Assembly (NCBI GenBank): GCA_022414725.1
Contig: CM039462.1
Coordinates: 17,384,577-17,448,576 of the forward strand
Length of the DNA stretch: 64,000 nucleotides
From: Microglena sp. YARC
Taxonomy: Eukaryota; Chlorophyta; Chlorophyceae; Chlamydomonadales; Chlamydomonadaceae
Direction: 5' to 3'
In this document: one piece after another, positions 43,835-56,200 of the stretch
Layout of the letters: each line of letters begins with the position of its first letter
Numbering within the stretch: position 1 is the stretch's first letter
Made by a program: the position numbers and the translations under genes
The notes under the pieces: model-generated
Databases searched by the model: none
Told to the model about the DNA's origin: nothing
The model's input: only the letters and a program-made list of their open reading frames with translations

Positions 43835-44218
43835 TCAGCACAGCAGGGCAGCAAAAGCCATAGCGGCTACAGCCAACAGAGCGAATGGACGAAGGGCCAG
43901 AGCATCGTCCTTTGGTGGTGGTGATGGTGGTGGTGGGCTATCAGCAGGCCCGTCCTGGTTGCAGCTTGGGCTGCACCTGACCTCTTCATCGGCATGGTTG
44001 ATGGAGCCATCACAGGCCTTGTAGATGAAGGGGCAGATCTCAGAGGACGGGATCACACAGGAGGCCAAGGGGCACTGCTGGGCCTCAATCAGAGTGGGCT
44101 TGGATTTGCCGAGGACTCGGAGGAATCCAGAGTGGGTGCCGGCAGGGGTGTTTTCTTCAATATTAGCAAGGGCCTCGGGGTTGCTGTCAGCAATGACCCG
44201 GGCCAAGTCCAGAAGGAT
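43835..44218 (-). CDS. binding-protein gene, exon 12 (last)
   Basis: Acceptor GCTGTAACAG, phase 0. Codes ILLDLARVIADSNPEALANI, a Cys-rich segment, SPPPPSPPPKDD and the hydrophobic C-terminal tail, then TAA. Confidence 0.85.
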   Translation of the reverse strand: MLLDLARVIADSNPEALANIEENTPAGTHSGFLRVLGKSKPTLIEAQQCPLASCVIPSSEICPFIYKACDGSINHADEEVRCSPSCNQDGPADSPPPPSPPPKDDALALRPFALLAVAAMAFAALLC

Positions 44219-47200
44219 CTGTTACAGCAGAAAAGCGGGGTGAAATGAATTCATATGATGTCTGAGGCCAAACGACATGATATCATATGATATCATGACG
44301 CCGATTCCTAGATGGATGCAGAACAAAAGGTTAGTCGCTGACTGAGACATTTACCCGTGCACCAGCCAGTAATGATATTATCATCATCATCATCATCATC
44401 ATTATTATTATTATTATTATTTAGTTGGGGGGAGATGGGGCAAAAGTACTACCACCACCGCAAGCACCACCACCATCCATACCCACATGCCACATATCAC
44501 AACCTGGAGTTGAGCACATATGCACTAGCTCGTGCCCTGAGACAGGGCTACATCCTTGGTGTGAGTCAAAAAAGTAATGATAGCGCCTGGTGGGACGTGG
44601 TATTAAGGGAGCCCCGTCTTCCGGCGGTAGGGAACGGGCTGCTACTTTACCTGGACAAAGCTACTATGGCGGTTGACATCGACCGCAAACACTAAGGCGC
44701 ACCCATGAGGATTCGAACCCGGCACCTTTGACATTCAAGGAACTCTGTCATTGAGCCATTCGTTGAACGGGGTACAATAACTGTGGCCCAAGTCAAGCTG
44801 ACAACGCACACATCACACAATGTACACTTTATTCGCTAGTTTCACTTTGCCTTGGTAGTTCGCTCTGCTTTTTGTTAAGCCTTTTAATTTGCTTTACCGT
44901 ACGCTTTTTGGAGGTTACCTCCTGGACCAGGTTCTGAGGGGTATGTGGCCCAAACCCTCACTGTTATAAAACTGCCCAGCTGCCCCGGCGCTGTCCAGTC
45001 TCGGCATTGATTTTTGCTGAGTATGTAACAATTTCCTCTCTCTCACATCACACGGTCAACCCGATGCCTACCCAACCGCGCTACATGCATCCTACACACC
45101 ACCCCGAACCATACAATGAAAACCACCCAAAAGACAGTGATTGAGACATTTCCCTGTATGTGCACCAGCCACAGATGTCAAAGCGACATGGCTGCTTGAT
45201 CTGCTCAGCTTGCATGTCTGCATCCTGGAGATCCCACCTGGGTACATAAAGGTTAGTTGCTGACTGGCATTTCCCTGTATGTGCACTAGGCACAAGTGTA
45301 AAAGCGACATGGCTGCTTGATCTGCTCAGCTTGCATGTCTGCATCCTGAAGACCCCACCAGGGTACTCAAAGGTTAGTTGCTGACTGGCATTTCCCTGTA
45401 CTCTAGCCACAGGTGTAAAAGCAACATGGCTGCTTGATCTCCTCAGCTTGCATGTCTGCATCCTGAAGATCCCACCAGGGTACTCAAAGTTCAGTTGCTG
45501 ACTGGCATTTCCCTGTGCACTAGGCACAGGTGTAAAAACGACATGACTGCTTGATCTGCTCAGCTTGCATGTCTGAATTCTGAAGATCCCACCAGGGCAC
45601 TCAAAGGTTAGTCGCTGACTGAGACATTTCCCTGTGCACTAGCTACAGGTGTAAAAGCGACATGGCTGCTTGATCTGCTCGGCTTGCATGCAGGGCACTA
45701 CATTTTGTCATTTGGGGTTGCGCTTATGACTCAACTCGAAACGGAAATCTGCGCGCTGTGTCCAGAGGGGGTTTAAAAAATTGTGTCAATCGCAGTTAAA
45801 CTAAAAAAACTATCATGCTAGCACGCAATAGAGTGCGTCATGTCTGAATCCTGAAGATCCCACATCAATGCATCTAGACTGACAACGTGGGACGAGACAA
45901 GAAAACGAGCTGGTGAAAATTGTTTTTTGGCCTTGGCCATTTCAACCAATTCCATTCCATTTATTAACCATTCCATGAACCATTCCATTCCGTTTTATTA
46001 ACCATTCCATAAACCATTTCATTAACAGTTCCATGAGCTATTCCATTCCATTACCCATTCCCAGGAGCAAGGTTTAAAAGAGCAGAGAAGGCAAATAACG
46101 GGCAGCATTGGGCACAATGATGTACTCCTACCCCATCAGGGTTGGTCACAGCGACCTCAAACCAGGCGGTACAACAATCTACACTTACCCCATCAGGGTT
46201 GGTCACAGCGGCCTCAAACCAGGCGGTGTAGCCAGCAGGGTTCTCAACACCATCCTGGCGCACAACATTCTCGTTCCTGCGTGTAGATGGGGAGAAACAA
46301 AGAGGTTTAGGGTTTAGAAACAAAGAGTTCCTGGAGAAGGGGAGAAACAAATAGTTTTAGGGTTTAGGGTTTAAACAAAAGAGTTCTGGAGAAGGGGAGA
46401 AACAAAAGTGCTTTGAGCGTAGGTAAGCTGGAGCTTCAAATTCGCTTCCATCAGTCCAGATCAGATCAAATTCACTTCCATCAGTCCAGATCAGATCAGA
46501 TCAGATCAGATCAAATTTACTTCGATCAGTCCAGATCAGATAAGATAAAATTAACCTCCATCAGTCCAGATCAGATCAGAACAAATTCACTTCCATCAGT
46601 CCAGATCAGATCAGATCAGACCAGATCAAATTCACTTCCATCAGTCCAGATCAGGCACATGATTTGCGGTTTCTGGGATTCAACATCCTGCACTTAATAA
46701 TCTTATTTTTTAGATTTCTTTAGGCCAGGTTGAGTAGCTACTTGAGCTACTCAAGCCTGATTTCAGGATTGTTGCGCAGCCTTCGCATGGCGGAGCGCGA
46801 AGTGCGGAGCCCCAAGGGGTTTCGGGGGGCAGCGCTTCGCACTAGCGTTGTACTGAGTTGCTAAATTTGCACCGCGCTCAAAACTCAGTCTAGAGTCTAG
46901 AATCTTGTCCATACATGCTCATCACCATTTATTGTGCCGTATTATATTATCTTCAGTGCATTTCTTGATTTTGTCCTGTAACTCGCTATCAATTTTGTCC
47001 TCTTATAGACTTTTAATTTTTACATATTTTGATGGTTTACTCGGCGCATTTTCGGTTTGGTTCTTGGTTCCTGGTTGTGTGTGTGGGTGTGTGTGTGTGG
47101 TGGTGAGGGGGAGGGAGGGATAGGTTTACTCAGGGCATCTTGGGTTTGGTTCTGGTTCCTGGTCCATGGTTGTGTGTGTGTGAGTGTGTGTGAGTGTGCG

Positions 47201-50200
47201 AGTGTGCGAGTGTGCGAGTGTGTGAGTGGTGGTGGTGGTGGTGGTGAGGGGGGGAGGGATGGGTTTAATCGGGTACAAGGCCTGTTATATATCAAGTTAT
47301 GAATCAAGTTATATTTGAAGTAATATATCAAGTATTCAGTGTGTGCATGCAGTGTCAAAGTGGGGCAGGGGGGAGGGGGGGGGAGGGCTCACAGGGGGGA
47401 AAACAACAACTTCCAATAATGGGGTCTGATAACTTTATTCTTGCCCCCCCCCCCCCCCGATAATACTAAGTGGTGGCTGATAAAAAGCTGAAAATTGGGT
47501 TCTGGAGCCGGGTGGGTGGATGTCTGCAGAGGGGTTAATACTTTTTGGGGATGGTTGTTTTCAATTATGTTGCCGCAGACACCTCAAGCTACACCATCAC
47601 AAGCCATCACTTGAAGGTGCACTGGGTCGCAGTTGGTTTGCCTCAATAGTCAGTCAGGGGAGCTGACTAGCAGCTGTTGCTCGTAGCTGAAAATAAAATC
47701 TATGGCACACATCTGAGGAAAGCAAGGCTGATTTCATGATCGTGGAGTTGCACAGAACAGGGCGGAGCGCAGGGCCCCATCGGGTTCGTGGGGCAGTGCG
47801 TCGCACTGGGGTCGCACCGAGTTGCTCAATTTGCGACGCGTCGCACAAACAAAAACAGTGGTGGGCGCACCTGAGGAAAGCAAGGCTGGTGACATCGTCA
47901 GCAGTAAAGCCAAATCGCTCCATGAAGTCTGCCATAGAAAGATCAGAGTTCTTGATACCTGTAACAAGGTGAGCACATACAACCCTAGTTGGATCTCATA
48001 TACAAATGTATACACCCTGATACTTATACTCATGTAAAAACTTCATGAGAAATTACTTGCTTGCTTGCTTATATATTACATTGCTATTTATAGATAATAT
48101 TACAATTTATAAATGTGAGACAAATAAGGTGCATCAGGTGCTTATACTTATTTAACTTAACTTCATTGCATGATTATTTGAGAAAAATAAGAGGCATCAA
48201 ATTGTGTTTGGTGATGTCTTTGTGGCACTTAATGGTGCTGAGTTGCTCATCATTGTAGGATGACTCATCCACAACCACTTCACTGTCAGCCAGTATGTAC
48301 CCCTATGGCGGTGGTGGTGGTGGTGGTGGTGGTAATGTCTGTACGCTTGGTTGTGTTTGGCGGTGTCCGTGTGGTGGTTTATGGTGCTGAGTTGCTCACC
48401 GTTGTAAGATGACTCATCCACAACCACTTCACCATCAGCCAGTATGTACCCCTATGACCTGGACAAGTATATGAAGTGTCTAGTCACCTGAGTATGCTTC
48501 CTGGTTTCCATGGGTATCGCACGGGGGGAACTTGGAATTGGAAGACGGTGAGCAGCCCAGATTTGGCTGAAAAACAGGTAACAATCCAATCCAATCCAAT
48601 CCAATCCTATGGAAATGTCAACTTTTCTCAGATGTTGGAGACTTGGAGTTACTCACCATTTTCGAATGACTCATCCACAACCACTTCAACGTTGGCCAGC
48701 ATGGTCTTCAAGATCGCAGGAGCAGTGCTCATATTCTTGAGGTAGAAGGATCCATATTGGAAGGGGACATCCGGAAAAGCTGCGGTGATGGCAGCCTGTC
48801 CAAAGGCAGGCCTCCAGCATCCTGAGAGATACGACAGAAGTGTGTCAATGATGATGATATGATGATAAAAACATTTTTTCTGGTGCCCTGTTTGACTCCA
48901 AATGTACCCACAGCTTGACAGAGTCAAGGAGGACGTATAGTGATCACACCTGGCACCTAGACCCTCGTCAAGGCTCAGCCAAACTCTTCAAACATTTGCC
49001 TAGCTACCAGACAAAGTAGAAAAGCAATCCTTCAAGAAGCTGAAATACACATCGCTGTAAGCCTGCTATAAGGCACTCTTAGAGTCAAACATTCACACAA
49101 TTGAACGTAGACAGTCATATGGTTGGACATACACATGCTTCGGTGTGGACAAAAGCTGACCTTCAATCCATCAGATCTTCCTGAAATTAATTAGTTAGAC
49201 AAACAATAGTAAGACAAACAATAGCATGCAATCCTCGGACTAAGATGGACAATAGCTTGTAATCCTTGGACTAAGTTGAGCAATAAAAATAGATTATAGA
49301 ATCCTTAGACCAAGACGAACAATAGCTTGTAATCCTTGGACTAAGATGAACAATAGCTTGTAATCCTTGGACTAATACGAACAATAAAAATAGATAATAT
49401 AATCCTTAGACCAAGACGAACAATAGCTTGTAATCCTTGGACTAAGATGAACAATAGCTTGTAATCCTTGGACTTAGACGAACAATAAAAATAGATTATA
49501 GAATCCTTAGACCAAGACGAACAATAGCTTGTAATCCTTGGACTAAGATGAACAATAGCTTGTAATCCTTGGACTTAGACGAACAATAAAAATAGATGAT
49601 AGAATCCTTAGACCAAGACGAACGATAGCTTGTAATCCTGGGATTAATACGAACGATAGCTTGTAATCCTTGGACTAAGACGAACAATATAATATAATCC
49701 TTGGACTAATACAAACAATAGCTTGTAATACTTGGATTAAGATGCCTGCAACGTCCCTTACCTTGATCAGGCTCAGCTTGTAGTCAGCGAAGGACACCGA
49801 GATGGCCTCACCCCATTCCGGTGGAGTGTAAAAAATGAAGGCCACAAGAGGCTTGGTGCTAGACATGGAAGCAGCAGTCTTGATAGTCTCGTACCTCTGC
49901 GTAGTAGATAGCAATGTAACATATGTAAGGAGATCTGAGTGTTCACACTTGAAGGGTGCATACCTCATAACTCTCGTGGTCGTTAGCAATACAACAAATG
50001 TAATAATAGCTTGGTGCGGTTGCTTGAAGGGTGCAGGCTAACACGTCATAATTCTGCATGGTAGATAGCAATGCACCTGGTGTAAAAAGATCTGAGTGTT
50101 CATGCTTGAAGGCTAACAACTCATACCTCTGCATGGTGGATAGCAATGTAACAGATGTAAAAAGATCTGAGTGTTCACATTTGAAGGGTTGGGGCTAACA

Positions 50201-53200
50201 CCTCACACCTCTCGTGGTAGTTAGCGCTTCAACAGATGTAATAATAGCTTAGTGCGGTTGCTTGAAGGGTAGAGGCTAACACATCACACCTGTCATGGTA
50301 GATAGCAATACAATACATGTAAGACTGGGCGGGGGGAGGGGTGGGGGGGGGGCATGGAGCACAAAACACACATGTGCATGAAACTGCGGTATTCACCTGC
50401 TCAAGACCTTGGAAAATGGCATTGGCCTCGGGCTCCATGTTGAAGAAGACAGAGACATACTTGATCCACTCAGCTCGCTGCAACATGCCAGGCTCAGGAG
50501 AGGCACTGCATAATAGCAGTTCAGCGGATCATTTGGGAATGAAGGTTGACAGGTCATAGGTTGTGCCTTCACTTCAGCTATGAGTAGCAGCTTCTAGGCA
50601 GCTCCCCTGGCTGGCTATTCAGCCAAACCCTGGTGCAACTCAGTAAACAACAGAGATGCCCTTGGCAGATGCATGCACACACACACAGTACATAGTGCAC
50701 ACATGAAAGTGAAAACACTTAAACAACAGAGATGCCCTAGACATTGTCGCTGGCACACAGAACATGCACACACAGTACATAGAGCACGCATGAAAGTGAA
50801 AACACTTACACAACAGAGGTTCCCTTGGCATTGTCGCTGGCACCGTATACAAAGACAGCATCCACCTCAGCAATTTGAGCATCGAACTGCGGGACAGGAA
50901 ACAATGTTAACCATAAGGAAGTAAGAAGACCAATACTGGTATATGGGTCTCATGTAGAATCTAGGTTCACGATTGCCGACCTGCTGCCTTGAAAGAGGCC
51001 AAGAACTTTCCTCCGTGCTGTTGCGCAGTAGTCCAAGCTCAGGCGCAGTAGCAGTCTGTGAAAGCAAAACCCACAGTAACCTTCCCCATTGCAAGCAAAT
51101 GGGATGGTTCCTTCAATCTCACACCCCGTGGCAAGGCGTAACAATTGTCAATGCTCAAGACAACTGCTGCCATGTGCAAAGGACCTGCGTCACAAGTGCA
51201 TCACATGTGTCACATGTGCAAGGGACCAGCGTGCAAGAGACCAGCGTTGCATGTGCGTCACATGTGTCACATGTGTAAGGGACCAGCGTGCAAGACACCA
51301 GCGTCACATGTGCGTCACATGTGCAACGGACCAGCGCTAAAGAGACCAGCATCGCATGTGTGTCACATGTGCAAGGGACCAGCATGCAAGAGACCAGCGT
51401 CACATGTGTGTCACATTTTTGAATTCAGATTTATGCTGGCCAGGTTGAGTAGCTACTTGGGGTATTCAACCCCGATTTCATAGTAGTTACGTAGCCATTG
51501 CATGGCGGAGAGCAAAGTGTGGATCCTGGGGGGTTTGAAGGCTCATGCGTTCCCATGTTGCTACGAAATGGCGACGCAGAGGCGACGCGTTGTCGGAAAA
51601 AAGAAGTGCCCACCCCGGCTGCTGATTCCCACTAATCTTTGCATTCCCTTCATTTCCGCTAGTGTTTACTAAATGCCAGGATACAGGGTTCATTGGCTTG
51701 GTTTGGTTACAGGGGTTTAGGTTTGAAGGTTGGCTTGGTTTGGTTTCCGATTGCCATGATACAGGGTTCATTGGCTTGGTTTGGTTACAGGGGTTAATTT
51801 TTTTTGGCTGGCTTGGTTTGGTTACTGGGTGCCATGATACAGGGTTCATCGGCTTGGTTTGCTTACAACGCATTCTTGAAGCTTCTCACCATCTGCATGT
51901 GGAGTAAATGTGTGTAGAATCTACACTTACTGCAGCACACTCCTCAGTGCAGGATGTGATCACATGGGTGCACATGGGTGCTGGATGTGATCACATGGGT
52001 GCACATGGGTGCAGGATGTGATCACATGGGTGCACATGGGTGCTGGATGTGATCACGTGGGTGCACATGGGTGCTGGATGTGATCACATGGGTGCACATG
52101 GGTGCTGGATGTGATCACATGGGTGCACATGGGTGCAGGATGTGATCACATAGGTGCACATGGGTGCAGGATGTGATCACATGGGTGCACATGGGTGCTG
52201 GATGTGATCACATGGGTGCACATGGGTGCTGGATGTGATCAAATGCAGCGAGCTGAGTGGATCAAGTATGTCTCTGTCTTCTTCAACATGGAGCCCGAGG
52301 CCAACGCCATTTTCCAAGGTCTTGAGCAAGTAATTACCGCAGTTTCATGCACATGTGTGTTTTTTGCTCCATGCCCCCTCCCCCCCCCCCCCCCAGTCTT
52401 ACTGCTGGATGTGATCACATGGGTGCATGCACATTCAAGAAACGTAATGTGATCACATGGGTGCATGCAGATTTAAGACACATATTGTGATCACATGGGT
52501 GCATGCAGATTCAAGACACGTAATGTGATCACATGGGTGCATGCAGATTCAAGACACGTAATGTGATCACATGGGTGCATGCAGATTCAAGACACCTAAT
52601 GTGATCACATGGGTGCATGCAGATTCAAGACACGTAATGCTGACACAAGCACATACCTCAGCCTGCTTTTCCTCATTAGCAGCAATGTCATAGTAGGCAT
52701 TACCAAGTCCGTAGCTTGTATCGAAGGCAATCTGGTTGCAACCTGCACCGGCAAGTTCAATAAAAATTTAAAATTCAAAATGCTGCCCGCCTGCATAAGC
52801 TTGTTTTAAAATAATAAAATTAAATTTCAAAATTCAAATGCTGCCAAACTGCATCCACACGTTGAAAAATAAAAATTGAAACTCATAAGTCAAAATGCTG
52901 GCAACCTGCATCGGCACGTTGAATACAACAACAAAAATCCGAAATTCAAAATGCAGCCAACCTGCATCCGCATGTTGAAAATAAAAAATTAAATAAAAAA
53001 TACTGCCATCCTGTGTCGGCATGTCGGAAAAAAAAGAAAAAAATGCTGCAAACCTGCATCCGCACGTTGAAATATAAAATGCTCCCAATCTGCATCCGCA
53101 CATTGAACGACGCCAAAATCCTGTCATAAAACAATGTTGAGAAACATCCCACATCATCACTTCACACGCATGGGTTCCTTGAAGGTGCTACTTGTAGCAC

Positions 53201-56200
53201 AAGTGCTACATGACATACCTTGGTGTTTTGGGGGTGCTGAGTTAAAGCCTTTGGGTTTGATTTTTTGCCCCAAGAAATTTCCTGCTAGGAGCACATCAGT
53301 AGTACAACAGGAGCACAACAGTAGTACAATAGTAGTACAACAGTACCTCATCAGTGGAACAATAGTGGAACAACGTCTGCATCCAAATCCACAACGTCAA
53401 CATGTACGATGTAAATGGAATTCAGTGTCAACGTTGACCAACTTCATCGTCAAAATTATGTCATCCAAAAAATGAAGAGATACCGTACATCCCACATCAC
53501 ACAGCTCCCTCTCCTGGAATTCAATGCCTATAATATCCTGTAAGATCTGGTCTCCCAATCCAAACAGCAAGCTCTTAACCAGCACCACCAATCACAGCAA
53601 CTGTGGGGGGTCTTAGGTACCCTTTCTGCAAACTTATACAAGCAGAATACACCGTTGTAAGCCAAATAAAAGGGTGCCGAAGACCACCAGAAATTGCATT
53701 GGTAAGTGCCTAATAGAGTGATATGTGACACTAAATTTCCTTTTCTTCACCCTTTTCTTCGCCCTTTTTGCACAATTATACAAGCAGAATACACCCTTGT
53801 AAGCCAAATAAAGGGTGCCGAAGACCACCAAAACTTGCAGTGATATCATGATATGTGCCTGATAGAGTGATATATGACACCAAATTTCCTTTTATGCACC
53901 CTACTCTGAACCCTTTTCTTTGCCCATATGGCACACTTATACGACTAGAATATACCCATTTAAGCCCAACAAAAGGGCGCCGAAGACCACCAAAAATTGC
54001 AGTGATATATGCCTGATAGAGTGATATGCGACCCTAACTTTCCTTTTATGCACCCTTTTCTTCGCCCGTACAGCACACTTATACAACCAGAACAAAACCA
54101 TTTAAGCCAAACAAAAGGGCGCCGAAGTGGGGGAGTTGCCGGGAATGGAGCAGATCACCCTCTATACATAACAGAATGCTGCGTTCGGCAAAGCAGTCGA
54201 CACAAAAAAGCAACGAGAAAGCGCTAGCCAAGCTGATTGGGATCTGGTGGGGGAGTTCCCAGCCTGGAATGGAGCAGGTCACCCTCTATACATATTACAC
54301 CTCTTGAGAACTGAAGTGACCCACCTCCAATACCCAAGCTCTGCATGCATGGGTTGACAGCATACTCAGTCACGAAGTCAATGCGTCCGCTCAGTCCCAG
54401 AGCATCCTGTGCATTGGCACAGAAACAAAGCTGATGGGCTGGTTTGTTAGGTAAAGCAAGAAAGCACTACATAAACCCATCAAAACAATGCCATGACAGG
54501 ACAGCGGCACATCCTGCCTACTGACTGGTTTTGTAACAGGATGAGGGTTGAATTGGCACAGAAACAAAGCTGATGGGCTGGTTTGTTTGATAGGCCATGA
54601 CAGGACAGCGGCACATCCTGCCTACTGACTGGTTTTGTAACAGGATGAGGGTTGCATTGAGACAGAAGCAAAGATGATGGACTAGTTTGAGGTGTCTCAT
54701 TGGATTTCACATCCCAAAACATCATTGAATAGGTGGTGCACAGATGCCCAGGACCTCATAGTAGTGAAGGCAGTGTGTATGATGTTACAGTCCAGGGGTA
54801 CCCAAATAGGCTAAAGGGATCTGCCCAACCATGATACCAGGAGGGGCTAAATTGAAAAACAAATGTGAATTAAACCCAAACAATCATTTTACAGCCGGGG
54901 GCCCTGAGTTCGAGCTACAGTGATAATCTAATTTTGCGACACCTCCTGTGGCCACCACTGTTCTTCATTTTGCTGAAGGTAGCAGCTTCTACTCATCCCC
55001 CTCTACCCATCCTTGGGCCAAACCCGAAGCTAGCTAGTGCATCTGGAAGCTGACGTGACAGGCTGAAAGGTGACATGACAGGCTGGAAGGTGACGTGACA
55101 GGCTGGAAGGAGACGTGATAGGCTGGAAAGTGACGTGAAAAGGAATCCAATGCTGTGATGATAATGATGATGATGATGATGATGATAATAGATTTTTACT
55201 GGTGCCCTACTGGATTTCAAGGGTTGGCAATCAGGGATTTGGTGTCTTTCAAGGGTTGGATCCACTTATTGATTTGGATAGGGGGGTGGGGGGGGCAGGG
55301 CCAATTCGAGTCTCAGAGGAGCAGAAGGTTTGGCAAAAAGGTCCCAGGTAGCGATCGCTATCGGTAGCGGAAAAAATCCCTGAAGAACGTGGCACTTGTG
55401 GAATCATATGAGGACGCTCAGGACCTGCCCACTGTGATGGAAGAACCAGGGTACTACCTTTTGTCAAATAGGTCAGCGCTTAAAGCACACAAACGTCAAA
55501 TTGGTCAGCGCATTCTAGTGCGAAAAGCGCAAAAACTGCAGGCTGCGCCCACAGGGGGACGAAAAACTGCGCGAAGCACGCAGTGGGGCTCAAAAAGCGT
55601 GAGCGAAATCGACCGCGCACGCTTTGTAGAACCCTGGGAAGAACATGACTAGGGTTGTCAAGTACGATATCGTTTAGATATATCGTATGATATATCGACA
55701 ATATCACATGATATATTGTACAATATCATGTGATAGATCAATTCATTGTATGATATATTGCCTGATAATCTTGGGGGGCAGTACGATATTGACACTCCTG
55801 AACCTGGCACTCGTGAAATCATACAAGCCTGCAGGCCTGAACTTGTAGAAAAGATGATATGTTCAAGGTCAAACTGGGGGGGGGGGGGGGGGGGTCTGTA
55901 TGTTTGTGATTGTCAGGAGAGCTTAAACATGACACTGGTGGCATCACATGAGCATGATGGCCTCAACTTGTTGAATAGACTTACAATGAAGGCGAGGGCT
56001 GTAGCATCCGGGACAGAGACGCCAGCCAGGGGAATGGCAAACACCTTGGCACCCTCAGGGACTTCAGCAGCACTTGGAGCCACAGAACCACACTGGTACA
56101 GGACGTAGACCTCACCGGTGGCCGTGTTGTTGACAATCTGTAAAGTAGTCGGAGGCAAGGCACTAAGCTTCAGCTTCATGGCTTAGTTTTGTCCGGGGGG

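Noticed and set aside
43994..44248. Plus-strand frame over the last exon of the binding-protein gene
   Set aside because: Antisense shadow; the minus frame has the phase-matched acceptor and the family-like sequence.
46300..46375. Telomeric array
   Set aside because: Only two or three TTTAGGG units per copy, inside a gene; not a telomere.
51950..52640. Regular repeats resembling a CRISPR array
   Set aside because: Units are head-to-tail with no unique spacers, in a eukaryotic intron, and no cas-like genes are present.
53490..53545. Minus-strand exon DIIGIEFQERELC in intron 4
   Set aside because: It needs phase 0, while exon 4 ends in phase 1 and joins exon 5 perfectly without it.
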